Positions 27,659 through 35,439 of a DNA stretch of 64,000 nucleotides are shown one piece after another. The DNA is from Arenibacter certesii DSM 19833. Lineage in GTDB: Bacteria > Bacteroidota > Bacteroidia > Flavobacteriales > Flavobacteriaceae. The notes beneath the pieces were generated by a model that was given only the letters and a program-made list of their open reading frames with translations, did no database searches and had not been told where the DNA came from. Numbering within the stretch: the stretch's first letter is position 1; every line of letters begins with the position of its first letter. A program made the translations under genes and the position numbers. The stretch spans positions 186,001-250,000 of the forward strand of contig NZ_AUCB01000003.1 in assembly GCF_000429545.1 (NCBI RefSeq), written 5' to 3'.

Positions 27659-29194
27659 GTGAAAAAGTATTTAAATCTCTTTGACTTTAAACAAAAAGTA
27701 AATTATAAAACTGAAATTTTAGCTGGACTCACGGTGGCTATGACCATGATCCCAGAATCGCTTTCATTCGCTATTTTGGCTGGCTTATCTCCTTTAACAG
27801 GACTTTATGCAGCCTTTTTAATGGGGATTGTGACGGCCATTTTCGGTGGTAGGCCAGGGATGGTTTCTGGTGGTGCCGGTGCTACAGTCGTAGTATTAAT
27901 TGCGCTAGCAGCTACTCATGGAGTAGAATATCTTTTTGCCGCTGTGGCCTTAGCTGGAGTCCTGCAATTACTAGTTGGACTTTTTAAGTTAGGGAAGTTT
28001 GTTCGCCTTATTCCGCAACCAGTAATGTTCGGTTTTTTAAATGGACTTGCCGTGATCATATTTATGGCACAGGTAGCCCAGTTTAAAACCATGGATGGTG
28101 GCGCTGAGGTTTGGATGGAAGGTTCAGCGCTGTATATAATGGTTGGATTAACCCTATTAACCATCGCAATTGTAGCCTTATGGCCTAAGATTACTAAAGC
28201 GGTTCCTCCTTCACTAGTAGCTATATTGGTGGTGTTTGGGATAGTTTTTTTTCTAGATATAGACACCAAAAAAGTGTATGATATTGCTTCGGTAAGTGGA
28301 TCGTTGCCTACGTTCCATATCCCAAATATTCCCTTTACCCTAGAAACCTTTAAAATTATTTTTCCATATGCATTGGTTATGGCGGGTGTAGGACTTATAG
28401 AATCTCTTTTAACACTTAATATGGTAGACGAAATTACCAATACTAGAGGTCAGTCTAATAGGGAAGCAGCTGCACAAGGGATAGCAAATATAACCAATGG
28501 ATTCTTTGGGGGCATGGGAGGATGTGCCATGGTAGCCCAAACATTAGTGAACGTTGGTTCGGGAGCAAGAGCACGACTTTCTGCTATTATAGGAGCAATG
28601 ACGATATTGTTAATCATATTGGTTGGCGGACCTGTAATTGAACAAATCCCCATGGCCGCTCTCGTAGGAGTAATGATGGTGGTTGCTATAGGTACATTTG
28701 AGTGGGTGAGTTTTAAAGTAATTAATAAGATGCCCAAGCACGATATTTTTGTTTTAATCTTAGTAGCTGTAGTTACTGTTGTGTTCCACAACTTGGCTGT
28801 AGCCGTACTGATTGGAGTTGTTATTTCTTCTTTGGTATTCGCCTGGGAAAGCGCTAAACGTATTAGAGCAAGAAAAAGTGTGGATGAAAATGGAGTAAAA
28901 CATTACGAAATATATGGTCCGCTTTTCTTTGGTTCTACCGCAACCTTTATTGAAAAGTTTGATGTTGAAAACGATCCGGAGGAGGTTATCATCGATTTTA
29001 AAGAGAGTAAGGTGGTAGATATGTCGGCCATAGACGCCTTGAATAAAATTACTGCAAAATATCAGAAGCAGGGAAAAAGGCTGCGACTAAGGTATTTAAG
29101 TCCTGACTGTCTAAAATTATTGACAAATGCAGAAAGTGTTATTGAGGTAAATATAATTGAAGATCCCACTTATAGGGTAATGCTCAATAAATAA
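27659..29194 (+). CDS. SulP family anion transporter with STAS domain
   Basis: A 511-residue inner-membrane transporter starting at a GTG codon (27659). The N-terminal region has the SulP opening (AGLTVAMTMIPESLSFAILAGLSPLTGLYAAF spans about 22-53, with the helix-1 proline at P32). Ten or more hydrophobic helices follow to about residue 395. A cytosolic STAS domain occupies about 415-505 (IIDFKESKVVDMSAIDAL). SulP proteins move sulfate, bicarbonate or other anions. The substrate is not decided by neighbours. The frame has no internal Met before position 26, which supports GTG. Confidence 0.92.
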   Translation: MKKYLNLFDFKQKVNYKTEILAGLTVAMTMIPESLSFAILAGLSPLTGLYAAFLMGIVTAIFGGRPGMVSGGAGATVVVLIALAATHGVEYLFAAVALAGVLQLLVGLFKLGKFVRLIPQPVMFGFLNGLAVIIFMAQVAQFKTMDGGAEVWMEGSALYIMVGLTLLTIAIVALWPKITKAVPPSLVAILVVFGIVFFLDIDTKKVYDIASVSGSLPTFHIPNIPFTLETFKIIFPYALVMAGVGLIESLLTLNMVDEITNTRGQSNREAAAQGIANITNGFFGGMGGCAMVAQTLVNVGSGARARLSAIIGAMTILLIILVGGPVIEQIPMAALVGVMMVVAIGTFEWVSFKVINKMPKHDIFVLILVAVVTVVFHNLAVAVLIGVVISSLVFAWESAKRIRARKSVDENGVKHYEIYGPLFFGSTATFIEKFDVENDPEEVIIDFKESKVVDMSAIDALNKITAKYQKQGKRLRLRYLSPDCLKLLTNAESVIEVNIIEDPTYRVMLNK

Positions 29195-29200
29195 GCGTAC

Positions 29201-29385
29201 AACAACTTAACGAAAGCGGCTACGGCTCTAAATTATAATTTACTTGGTTAGGGATTGCATACGTTCCTAATCGAGTGTGGATTTTGGGCGTTCCCCTGTC
29301 GGGTCGCTCTTTCCGCTGTATCTTTTTTAGCAGGCCAAGCCTACTTAAAAAGTATGCCGCTGCAATAGCTAACGCAATTTTCAGT
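29201..29385. repeat. Repeat-like structured element downstream of sulP
   Basis: It starts 6 bp after the sulP stop. The right half (29286-29376) is an imperfect hairpin. The outer arms are GCGTT (29288-29292) and AACGC (29371-29375). The inner stem joins the T-rich strand ending in CAGGC (29321-29335) to GCCTACTTAAAAAG (29339-29352). The string GGGCGTTCCCC...GGGTCG...CCGCTGTATC resembles dispersed intergenic repeats I remember from other flavobacterial genomes. The left half holds ACAACAACTTAACG and a GGGATTGC string. No reading frame is present. Confidence 0.5.
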
Positions 29386-29644
29386 AATAAGTGAACAGGC
29401 TCCGATTAGCAGTAATGTTGATCCTTCTGAATAGGGACAATGGTTATATTTTTCAATTTTCACATCTCCAAATAAACACATTATCAAATTATTGTACCAT
29501 GGTAATGGACAGCGGAGCATCTCTGCGGCAAAGTTAGAGATATAGCTAATTGCCCACCCAACATAGGAGGGAGCACCTAATAAAATAAATGGTTACAGGA
29601 TAAGATAAAGATAAACTTCTTTGTGTAGTCTCTCTTTTAGAAAC
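29386..29644. other. Non-coding stretch between the repeat element and the cytochrome gene
   Basis: About 260 bp without a reading frame, promoter box or clear hairpin. With the element to its left it makes a 519-bp gene-free gap in an otherwise compact region. Confidence 0.45.
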
Positions 29645-29689
29645 AAAAAAAATCGCTGGTCGGGAGCAGGAGCCTCCAACTAGCGATTT
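29645..29689 (-). terminator. Terminator after the cytochrome c gene
   Basis: An 8-bp stem (AAATCGCT 29650-29657, AGCGATTT 29682-29689) lies just past the cytochrome stop on the minus strand. A run of T in that direction follows (A at 29645-29650). Confidence 0.8.
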
Positions 29690-29713
29690 ATATAATATAT
29701 TTTTAGCCTTAGC

Positions 29714-30193
29714 TTAGAGAGTTCTGAAAAATTCAGCAACTGCCCTTGCATCTTCTTCAGATAAATTCTGATTTAACATAATAGCATTGTTGTATTCTTT
29801 TAGTAGGGCTTTAGCAATAGGATCTTCTTTTAGCATTCCGTCAGGGTTCATGATCATATTCATTACCCACTCTGGACTTCTTCTGTCATACACTCCTTTA
29901 ATTGCTGGGCCTATCATTCTTTGGTCTACCATATGGCAAGCCACACATAGGGTGTTAAATGTTTTTTCACCTTTTGCAGCCATTTCGGTATCTATTTCAT
30001 CCGCAAAAGTCACGGATTTAATAGGGCCTACCCCCTTATTGTCCATGTCTACAGGCACTCCTTCACTCTTGGTAGTCGTCTTAACTTCCTTCTTAGTGCG
30101 ATTCATTTCGAATCCTGCCTTCTTCTCTTCTTTTTTTTCACCACAGCTCATTAATAATCCCACTATGGCAAAAGGGATCAATAGTTTTTTCAT
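29714..30193 (-). CDS. Monoheme cytochrome c lipoprotein
   Basis: A 159-residue lipoprotein (lipobox LMSC, C17) with one haem-binding motif, C83-V-A-C86-H87. The likely sixth ligand is M139 in NAIMLNQNL. A charged linker rich in K and E (18-60) separates the anchor from the cytochrome domain. The segment GPAIKGVYDRRSPEWVMNMI is close to cytochromes I recall from Bacteroidota nitrous-oxide reductase (nos) clusters, but no nosZ or nosL is in the window. It is downstream of the YheT-type hydrolase by 43 bp on the same strand and may be read from that operon. Function: periplasmic electron carrier. Confidence 0.9.
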   Translation of the reverse strand: MKKLLIPFAIVGLLMSCGEKKEEKKAGFEMNRTKKEVKTTTKSEGVPVDMDNKGVGPIKSVTFADEIDTEMAAKGEKTFNTLCVACHMVDQRMIGPAIKGVYDRRSPEWVMNMIMNPDGMLKEDPIAKALLKEYNNAIMLNQNLSEEDARAVAEFFRTL

Positions 30194-30236
30194 CTTTTTT
30201 TTTTAATTAATGCACTAAGATATGAAATAGATTTTT

Positions 30237-31199
30237 TTATAATTGCTCTTCAATGAAATTTAGTGTTCTTTTTTCGGAATAGGTGATGTTTTTACTGTCA
30301 TAGAACCCTACATGCCCCCCATAGTTGGGAGATTCAAGAAATAGAACTTCGTTTTGCTGTGCTTCTTCATATGGGAAACACTGTAGCCCTAAAAAGGAAT
30401 CGTTTTTTGCGTTAAGGATTAAGGTAGGGATGTTTATCGATTTTAGAAATTGTAAGGAACTGCATTGCTCGTAATAATCTAGGGCATCTAAAAAGCCATG
30501 GGCCTTACTAGTATAGAGATCATCAAAATCCTTCAGGGTTTTTATTTGTGCAATATCGGTGTCACTCAGACTTTTCGGGAAAAGCAATTTTTTTTCCTGT
30601 AGCTTTTCTATCAATCGTTTTTTAAATCGGTTGGCGTAAAGTCGGTTTTTTGGTTTTAATAATTGCTCTAAAGAGCTATGTAGGTGGCAAGGGGCCGAAA
30701 TGGCTACAGCACCTTTTATTTCTTTTGGGATATCCCGGCCTTCGCCTAAATATTTCAGAGCCATATTGCCACCAAGGCTGAATCCCTTTATAAATATTTG
30801 ATTGTAGGTATCCTTTTGAAGAATATGGTTTACCACAGACTCCAAATCTTCTGTTGCTCCAGAATGGTAGGATTTAAACAACAGGTTTGTTGTTCCACTA
30901 CAGCCTCTAAAATTTACAGCGCAGGCATCTATCCCGCTTGCGTTAAGATAGTTAGCGGCTCCTGTGATATAGGGGCGCTGTGCATTTCCTTCCAAGCCGT
31001 GTAATAAAATGGCCACCATCCTGGTTGGATTATTGGCGTAACTCCAATCTAAATCCATAAAATCTCCATCTGGAAGGTACATGCGTTCCCTTTTTTGAAC
31101 TGGTCCCTTCACCTTTCTTACTAACCCAGAGTAAATGGTGGAGAAATGACCATTTTTAAAGGGAAGTGGCGGGTTATAAAGAGAGGGTATTATGGGCAT
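30237..31199 (-). CDS. Alpha/beta hydrolase of the YheT family
   Basis: A 320-residue alpha/beta hydrolase. The triad is S141 in GFSLGG (139-144), D267 (NAKNDSF) and H296 (GGHVGF). The HGLEG oxyanion motif is at 67-71 and VNFRGCSG at 95-102, both typical of the COG0429/YheT (EMB8-like) group. Family members are esterases of unclear physiological substrate. It begins 8 bp after the end of the nitronate monooxygenase gene, so the two are one transcript. Confidence 0.9.
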   Translation of the reverse strand: MPIIPSLYNPPLPFKNGHFSTIYSGLVRKVKGPVQKRERMYLPDGDFMDLDWSYANNPTRMVAILLHGLEGNAQRPYITGAANYLNASGIDACAVNFRGCSGTTNLLFKSYHSGATEDLESVVNHILQKDTYNQIFIKGFSLGGNMALKYLGEGRDIPKEIKGAVAISAPCHLHSSLEQLLKPKNRLYANRFKKRLIEKLQEKKLLFPKSLSDTDIAQIKTLKDFDDLYTSKAHGFLDALDYYEQCSSLQFLKSINIPTLILNAKNDSFLGLQCFPYEEAQQNEVLFLESPNYGGHVGFYDSKNITYSEKRTLNFIEEQL

Positions 31200-31207
31200 G
31201 GGTTTTT

Positions 31208-32182
31208 TTATTTTGGGTAGGTTTCTAAGAATTTTACCTGTTCTTCAATAGCCATTTTAAACTCCGATTTTAATGTGGTCATAAGTTCGGAGACAGTTAG
31301 CACATTGTCTATGGTTGTGACCCCTTGTCCAGCGGACCAAATGGTTTTCCACGCTTTCGCTTCTGTGTTTACTTCCTTTCCAAAATCTATTTTAGTGTCT
31401 TTCTTTAAATCTTCTTCGGTAATTCCTGCAGCTTTTAAGCTGGCACCCAAAAAATTGGCATGTACTCCAGATATAGCTGCGGTGTAAACCACGTCATCTA
31501 CACCAGCATCGATAATCATTTTTCTATACTCCTCCGTGGCGTTACTCTCTTGGGTGTTTATAAATCTTGTTCCCATATATGCCAGGTCTGCGCCCATTTG
31601 GAGGGCAGTTGCAATATCTCTTCCAGTGCTTAAGCATCCCGAGAGCAAAATGGTTTTTTTAAAGATTTTTTTTATTTCTGCTACCAAAGAAATAGGGTTA
31701 ATGGTACCTGCATGTCCTCCAGCTCCAGCAGAAACCAGAATCAATCCATCTACGCCTGCTTCTGCAGCTTTCTCTGCATGTCGCTTCTTAATAATATCAT
31801 GGAATACCAATCCGCCGTAACTGTGTACAGCATCTACCACTTGAGAAACGGCTCCCAAAGAAGTGATGATTAATGGAACTTGGTGTTTAATGCAAATTTT
31901 TAAATCGGCCTCCAATCTTGGATTGGTAGGGTGTACAATAAGGTTAACTCCAAAAGGGACAGTTTTTTTGCCAGTTTCTTCTTCAAAGGCTTTTAAAGCC
32001 GTTTTAATCTCTATCACCCATTCCTCAAAACCTTCGGTTGTGCGTTGGTTAAGTGCGGGGAAGGTTCCTACAATTCCGTTTTTGCAACATTCTATTACTA
32101 ATTGGGGACCCGATATTAGAAACATAGGGGCCGCTACCATGGGTAGGGATAGATCTTTTATAAAAGCTGCTTTGTTGCTCAT
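31208..32182 (-). CDS. Nitronate monooxygenase family FMN protein
   Basis: A 324-residue TIM-barrel FMN enzyme of the nitronate monooxygenase (2-nitropropane dioxygenase-like) family. It has the opening LPMVAAPMFLISGP, the central AGAGGHAGT with the family's active-site histidine, a GCLSTGRDIATALQMGADLAYMGTRF phosphate-binding region and an EVNTEAKAWK stretch. The family oxidises alkyl nitronates; related FMN proteins reduce enoyl-ACP (FabK), so the substrate is uncertain. It heads a likely three-gene operon with the YheT-type hydrolase and the cytochrome c gene. Confidence 0.88.
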   Translation of the reverse strand: MSNKAAFIKDLSLPMVAAPMFLISGPQLVIECCKNGIVGTFPALNQRTTEGFEEWVIEIKTALKAFEEETGKKTVPFGVNLIVHPTNPRLEADLKICIKHQVPLIITSLGAVSQVVDAVHSYGGLVFHDIIKKRHAEKAAEAGVDGLILVSAGAGGHAGTINPISLVAEIKKIFKKTILLSGCLSTGRDIATALQMGADLAYMGTRFINTQESNATEEYRKMIIDAGVDDVVYTAAISGVHANFLGASLKAAGITEEDLKKDTKIDFGKEVNTEAKAWKTIWSAGQGVTTIDNVLTVSELMTTLKSEFKMAIEEQVKFLETYPK

Positions 32183-32264
32183 ATGGGTTTATATTTTGCG
32201 TTGTAGACTTAATGCCAGTACATGAGATTTATAGATTAAAAAGTGTTATTCTCCAAATTCTGAC

Positions 32265-32272
32265 TACTTTTG
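32265..32272 (+). promoter_or_regulatory. -7 promoter box for the thioesterase gene
   Basis: TACTTTTG is an exact TAnnTTTG. It lies upstream of the ATG at 32323 but inside a longer in-frame extension beginning at 32212, so it argues for the downstream start. No TTG at -33. Confidence 0.5.
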
Positions 32273-32322
32273 AAAGATATTATGCATGCATAACATATTC
32301 AAATGTACTAAATATAATAAGG

Positions 32323-32799
32323 ATGTATATAAAAGAATTCGAAATTCGTTGGAGTGATGTTGATGCTAACGGTCATATGGCCAATTCTGCCTATTTGAAC
32401 TTTATGAGTCATACAAGAATGGCTTTTTTATTGGAACTGGGTTTTAATCAGCAGACTATGGCCTCACATAATATTGGCCCAGTAGTGTTTCACGAACATG
32501 TCTATTATTTTAAGGAAGCTTTTTTGGGAAAGCCAGTTAAAGTTTCCTTGGAATTAATGGGACTAAGTGAAGACGGAATGTTTTTCGAATTCCATCACAA
32601 CTTTTATGATTCTAAGGGTAGGAATTTTGCCCATTGTCAGGTTATGGGGGCTTGGATAGATTTAACAACAAGGAGTCTTACCGGATTGGGTGAAGAGTTT
32701 TTAGAAATGTTTAATAAGGTGCCTAAAGGAGTTGGATTTAAATCGCTTACAAGGGAAGATACCCGGAAATTCGCAGTTCGACCTAAAGACTTGGCGTAG
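32323..32799 (+). CDS. Acyl-CoA thioesterase, hotdog fold (4HBT/YbgC-like)
   Basis: A 158-residue hotdog-fold thioesterase. I chose the ATG at 32323, because it starts directly with the domain (IRWSDVDANGHMANSAYL, with D12/D14 and H18) and a promoter box lies just upstream. An open extension to 32212 adds 37 residues with no family similarity. It probably hydrolyses acyl-CoA or 4-hydroxybenzoyl-CoA-like thioesters in the cytosol. Its 3' end overlaps the convergent EamA gene by 17 bp, so any transcript read-through would be antisense to that gene's end. Confidence 0.88.
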   Translation: MYIKEFEIRWSDVDANGHMANSAYLNFMSHTRMAFLLELGFNQQTMASHNIGPVVFHEHVYYFKEAFLGKPVKVSLELMGLSEDGMFFEFHHNFYDSKGRNFAHCQVMGAWIDLTTRSLTGLGEEFLEMFNKVPKGVGFKSLTREDTRKFAVRPKDLA

Positions 32800-33676
32800 T
32801 TTTTCTACTTGCCAAATACACTCCCATCAATACAAAAATAATGGCGACCACCTTAACAATGGTAAGGTGATCCTTCCTCATGGCTATTGCGTATATAATC
32901 CCAATTAAGGGTTGTAGATACATAAAAACCCCAACGGTAGATGCTTTTAGTTGGGTAAGGGCATAGACATTGAATAAATAGGTTAAAAATGTTGTTCCTA
33001 TGATAACAAAGGCTATTGCTCCAAGAATAGCTAAGGGTAACTCCTGCCACTCTATTAAGGAATATTCGGGATAAGTGATAGGGAGGGTGATAAGGAATCC
33101 AATGGAGAACAACCATTTCATTAGAGTAAAAGGGTGGTACTTTTCCAATAATTTTTTTACAAGGATAAGGTACAGGCCATAAGTAGTGGCATTTATAATA
33201 AAAAGTGCATTCCCCAAAGGGATATTGCCGGCATCACTTCTAATTTCGGCGCCAAATAGAATAAGACCCAAAGCGCCTATTAGGCCAATAAACACCCCAG
33301 CTCCCCTTTGTAAGGATATTTTTTCTTTTAGTATTAGAGCAGAAAGCAGCACTACTAAGATTGGGGTAATTGTAATTAAAATAGCACTGTTAATTGGGGT
33401 GGATAGTGATAATCCCTTAAAAAAAGTGAGCATATTAATGCCCATTCCAAACACGGCGCATACCAATATCCTTCCCCAATCTTCCTTTTTTAGGTTTTCC
33501 TTGGGACCAAAGAACGAAATGCCCCAGAACAATAGTGCAGCTCCGAAAAGCCGAAGGAATATAAATCCATAAGGGGGTACATAATGTGGCATTGCCCCTT
33601 TGGCAATGGTGTGGTTAATGCCATATATAGTGGCAGCGCCAAATGCAGCCATTATTGCGAGGCCCCGTTTGTTCAC
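32783..33676 (-). CDS. EamA/DMT-superfamily transporter
   Basis: A 297-residue membrane protein with about ten hydrophobic helices in two similar halves (roughly 5-140 and 150-290), the EamA (drug/metabolite transporter) arrangement. The GAATIYGINHTIAKGA and FGMGINMLTFFKGLSLS segments are typical. Substrate is unknown. Its start overlaps the stop of the ArsC-like gene by 4 nt, so both are on one mRNA, ArsC-like first. Confidence 0.9.
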   Translation of the reverse strand: MNKRGLAIMAAFGAATIYGINHTIAKGAMPHYVPPYGFIFLRLFGAALLFWGISFFGPKENLKKEDWGRILVCAVFGMGINMLTFFKGLSLSTPINSAILITITPILVVLLSALILKEKISLQRGAGVFIGLIGALGLILFGAEIRSDAGNIPLGNALFIINATTYGLYLILVKKLLEKYHPFTLMKWLFSIGFLITLPITYPEYSLIEWQELPLAILGAIAFVIIGTTFLTYLFNVYALTQLKASTVGVFMYLQPLIGIIYAIAMRKDHLTIVKVVAIIFVLMGVYLASRKTTPSL

Positions 33677-34026
33677 GAATTTATTTTTGCCTTGGCAGCG
33701 GCAACTTCCGCTTTGCTATTACCAACAAAAATGTGGTTGTCAATTAGGATTACCGGACGTTTTAAAAACGTGTAATGCTCTAAGATTAAATCCTTATAAT
33801 CTTGCTCTGAAAGACTTTGTTCTTTTAAATTCCGCTCCTTATATAGTCGGGCGCGCTTACTGAACAGCTTTTCATAACTCCCTGCCAATTGGGCCATTTG
33901 TGAAAGTTGATCTGGGGTAATGGCATCGGTTTTTATATCCTGAAGTTCAAAATCCATTCCTGGGTCCAATTCTTTTAATATCCGTTTACAAGTATCACAT
34001 GTGCTGAGATGGTAGATCTTTTTCAT
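33673..34026 (-). CDS. ArsC/Spx-family thioredoxin-fold protein
   Basis: A 117-residue ArsC-family protein with C10-D-T-C13 at the redox loop and an FLKRPVI segment (about 88-94), the usual place of the active-site arginine and cis-proline. True glutaredoxin-dependent arsenate reductases have a single nucleophilic cysteine in a similar place. A CxxC suits either a reductase or a Spx/YffB-like role, so arsenate as substrate is not proved. No ars operon is present; its partner is the EamA transporter gene with which it overlaps. Confidence 0.82.
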   Translation of the reverse strand: MKKIYHLSTCDTCKRILKELDPGMDFELQDIKTDAITPDQLSQMAQLAGSYEKLFSKRARLYKERNLKEQSLSEQDYKDLILEHYTFLKRPVILIDNHIFVGNSKAEVAAAKAKINS

Positions 34027-34129
34027 TGTTTGGTATTCTTTTGTTATAAAAAATTAGACGTACAAAGAAACCTATTTTCATTGAAATGTACTATTTTTAT
34101 TGGCAATTGTAAATAGATACGGGCATAGA

Positions 34130-34609
34130 ATGGAAGCTTTAGAAAACGCATTTAATATTAGTCTACAAAATAGAAAAATACTCCATAAATTTTTAAAGGA
34201 TACTCCAAGGGATTTGTTATTGCGGATTCCAAACGGATACCGTAATAATATTTGGTGGAATATGGCTCACGTAGTAGTGACCCAGCAATTGTTGATCTAT
34301 AAGTTAGGAGGTCAGCCCATGAGGGTAGATTCCGCCATAGTAGAAAAATTTCAAAAAGGAACGGTACCAGATGGTACAGCTACAGAGGCAGAGATTAATG
34401 AAATTACAGACCTATTGCTGGCTACCGTAGAATGGGCGCAACAAGATTATGCCAAGGGGATATTTACGGCATACCAAGAATATACTACCAGTGCTAATGT
34501 GACGCTAAAAAAGGTGGAAGATGCTATTCTATTCAACGTATTCCACGAAGGAATACATCTAGGCACCATCCTTTCTTTGCAGAAGGCTTTAAAACTGGCT
34601 GAGGCTTAG
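34130..34609 (+). CDS. DinB-superfamily protein (putative metal-dependent enzyme)
   Basis: A 159-residue four-helix-bundle protein. H47 (NMAHVVV), H139 and H143 (FHEGIHLG, an HxxxH) form the DinB/YfiT-type metal triad. The ATG at 34130 is preferred over an upstream TTG because it begins at the first helix. DinB-superfamily proteins include thiol-dependent (for example bacillithiol or mycothiol) transferases, but most are uncharacterised. Its stop overlaps the stop of the convergent DUF3298 gene by 4 bp. Confidence 0.85.
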   Translation: MEALENAFNISLQNRKILHKFLKDTPRDLLLRIPNGYRNNIWWNMAHVVVTQQLLIYKLGGQPMRVDSAIVEKFQKGTVPDGTATEAEINEITDLLLATVEWAQQDYAKGIFTAYQEYTTSANVTLKKVEDAILFNVFHEGIHLGTILSLQKALKLAEA

Positions 34610-35349
34610 TTAGCTATATCTAACTTTAAATAAGCTTTTATGTGTTGATAAGGTAGTAACAGCGTTATAGGGCCGTCTGCATAGGAGGCTACCTCGTACT
34701 GTTCGTAGATCAACTGTAGACCGTCCTCAGTGTACCCTATATTGTAAGGAAGGTAAAATTGGTCCCCTTCAAACATAAACCCAGTGTAATTGATGGATCT
34801 GTTTTCTGGAATATTTTCTTGTTGCCTAAACTGTTTTTCTGCATAATCCGTAAACTCTTGAAGGTCCTTGAATAATTCTTCATTCTCCAATTCAATAGCC
34901 TTATTTTTATCAAAATTTAAAAATCGGGTAGAAGAAAAGCCATGGGCCCCACCGGTAAAGGAATACGAGTTTAGTTGTATGCTAAGCACGTTTTTGTCTT
35001 CATAAGTAATTATTCCTTCTATTTTGGCTTCCCATCCCACTGGTTCGTCAGGATATAATTCTTTAAGTTCCAAAAAGCCATTGTTGAATGATAAAATAGC
35101 CTCCTCAATAGTGCTTGCCGCTATCTCATCGTCATAGATTAGCATAGAAATAACTTCCTCCCTAAGGGCAGTGTTAATCGTAGTGCTCAACGTGTCCTTC
35201 TGCAACGCATTTGGAATGCTAATGAAAACTTCGGGGCAACCATCGCAGTTTTCTGAAGTAAATTCCTGAGGCTCAAATGCAAGTCGCTCTTCATCCTTGC
35301 AACTCCATACCAAACTTAAAACTAAGACACACAAGAGTATATTTTTCAT
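34606..35349 (-). CDS. DUF3298/DUF4163-domain lipoprotein
   Basis: A 247-residue lipoprotein (lipobox VWSC, C17). Residues about 100-240 match the DUF4163-DUF3298 pair seen in PdaC and RsiV-like proteins: a VLSIQLNSYSFTGGAHGFSSTRFLNFD segment at about 122-148, then FYLPYNIGYTEDGLQLIYEQYEVASYADGP. These domains bind or sense wall components in characterised relatives; here the role is unknown. A minus-strand promoter box lies 26 nt upstream, divergent from the promoter of the transsulfuration gene. Confidence 0.85.
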   Translation of the reverse strand: MKNILLCVLVLSLVWSCKDEERLAFEPQEFTSENCDGCPEVFISIPNALQKDTLSTTINTALREEVISMLIYDDEIAASTIEEAILSFNNGFLELKELYPDEPVGWEAKIEGIITYEDKNVLSIQLNSYSFTGGAHGFSSTRFLNFDKNKAIELENEELFKDLQEFTDYAEKQFRQQENIPENRSINYTGFMFEGDQFYLPYNIGYTEDGLQLIYEQYEVASYADGPITLLLPYQHIKAYLKLDIAN

Positions 35350-35374
35350 ATTAGAAAGCAGTTTTAGAAAGCTG

Positions 35375-35382
35375 CAAAGCTA
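35375..35382 (-). promoter_or_regulatory. -7 promoter box for the DUF3298 lipoprotein
   Basis: The minus strand reads TAGCTTTG, an exact TAnnTTTG. It is divergent from the plus-strand promoter 30 bp away, so the two may share regulation. Confidence 0.45.
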
Positions 35383-35390
35383 CAACATCG

Positions 35391-35421
35391 TTGTAATCTC
35401 GGAAAGATAAAGGTACATTTG
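35391..35421 (+). promoter_or_regulatory. Promoter of the transsulfuration gene
   Basis: TTG (35391-35393), a 20-nt spacer, then TACATTTG (35414-35421): a full match to the Bacteroidota -33/-7 pattern. It lies 18 nt before the ATG at 35440. Confidence 0.75.
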
Positions 35422-35439
35422 TATATATAAATTTTAGTT

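Noticed and set aside
32212-32322. N-terminal extension of the thioesterase
   Set aside because: A promoter box lies inside it and the extra 37 residues do not resemble the hotdog family; the ATG at 32323 begins directly at the domain.
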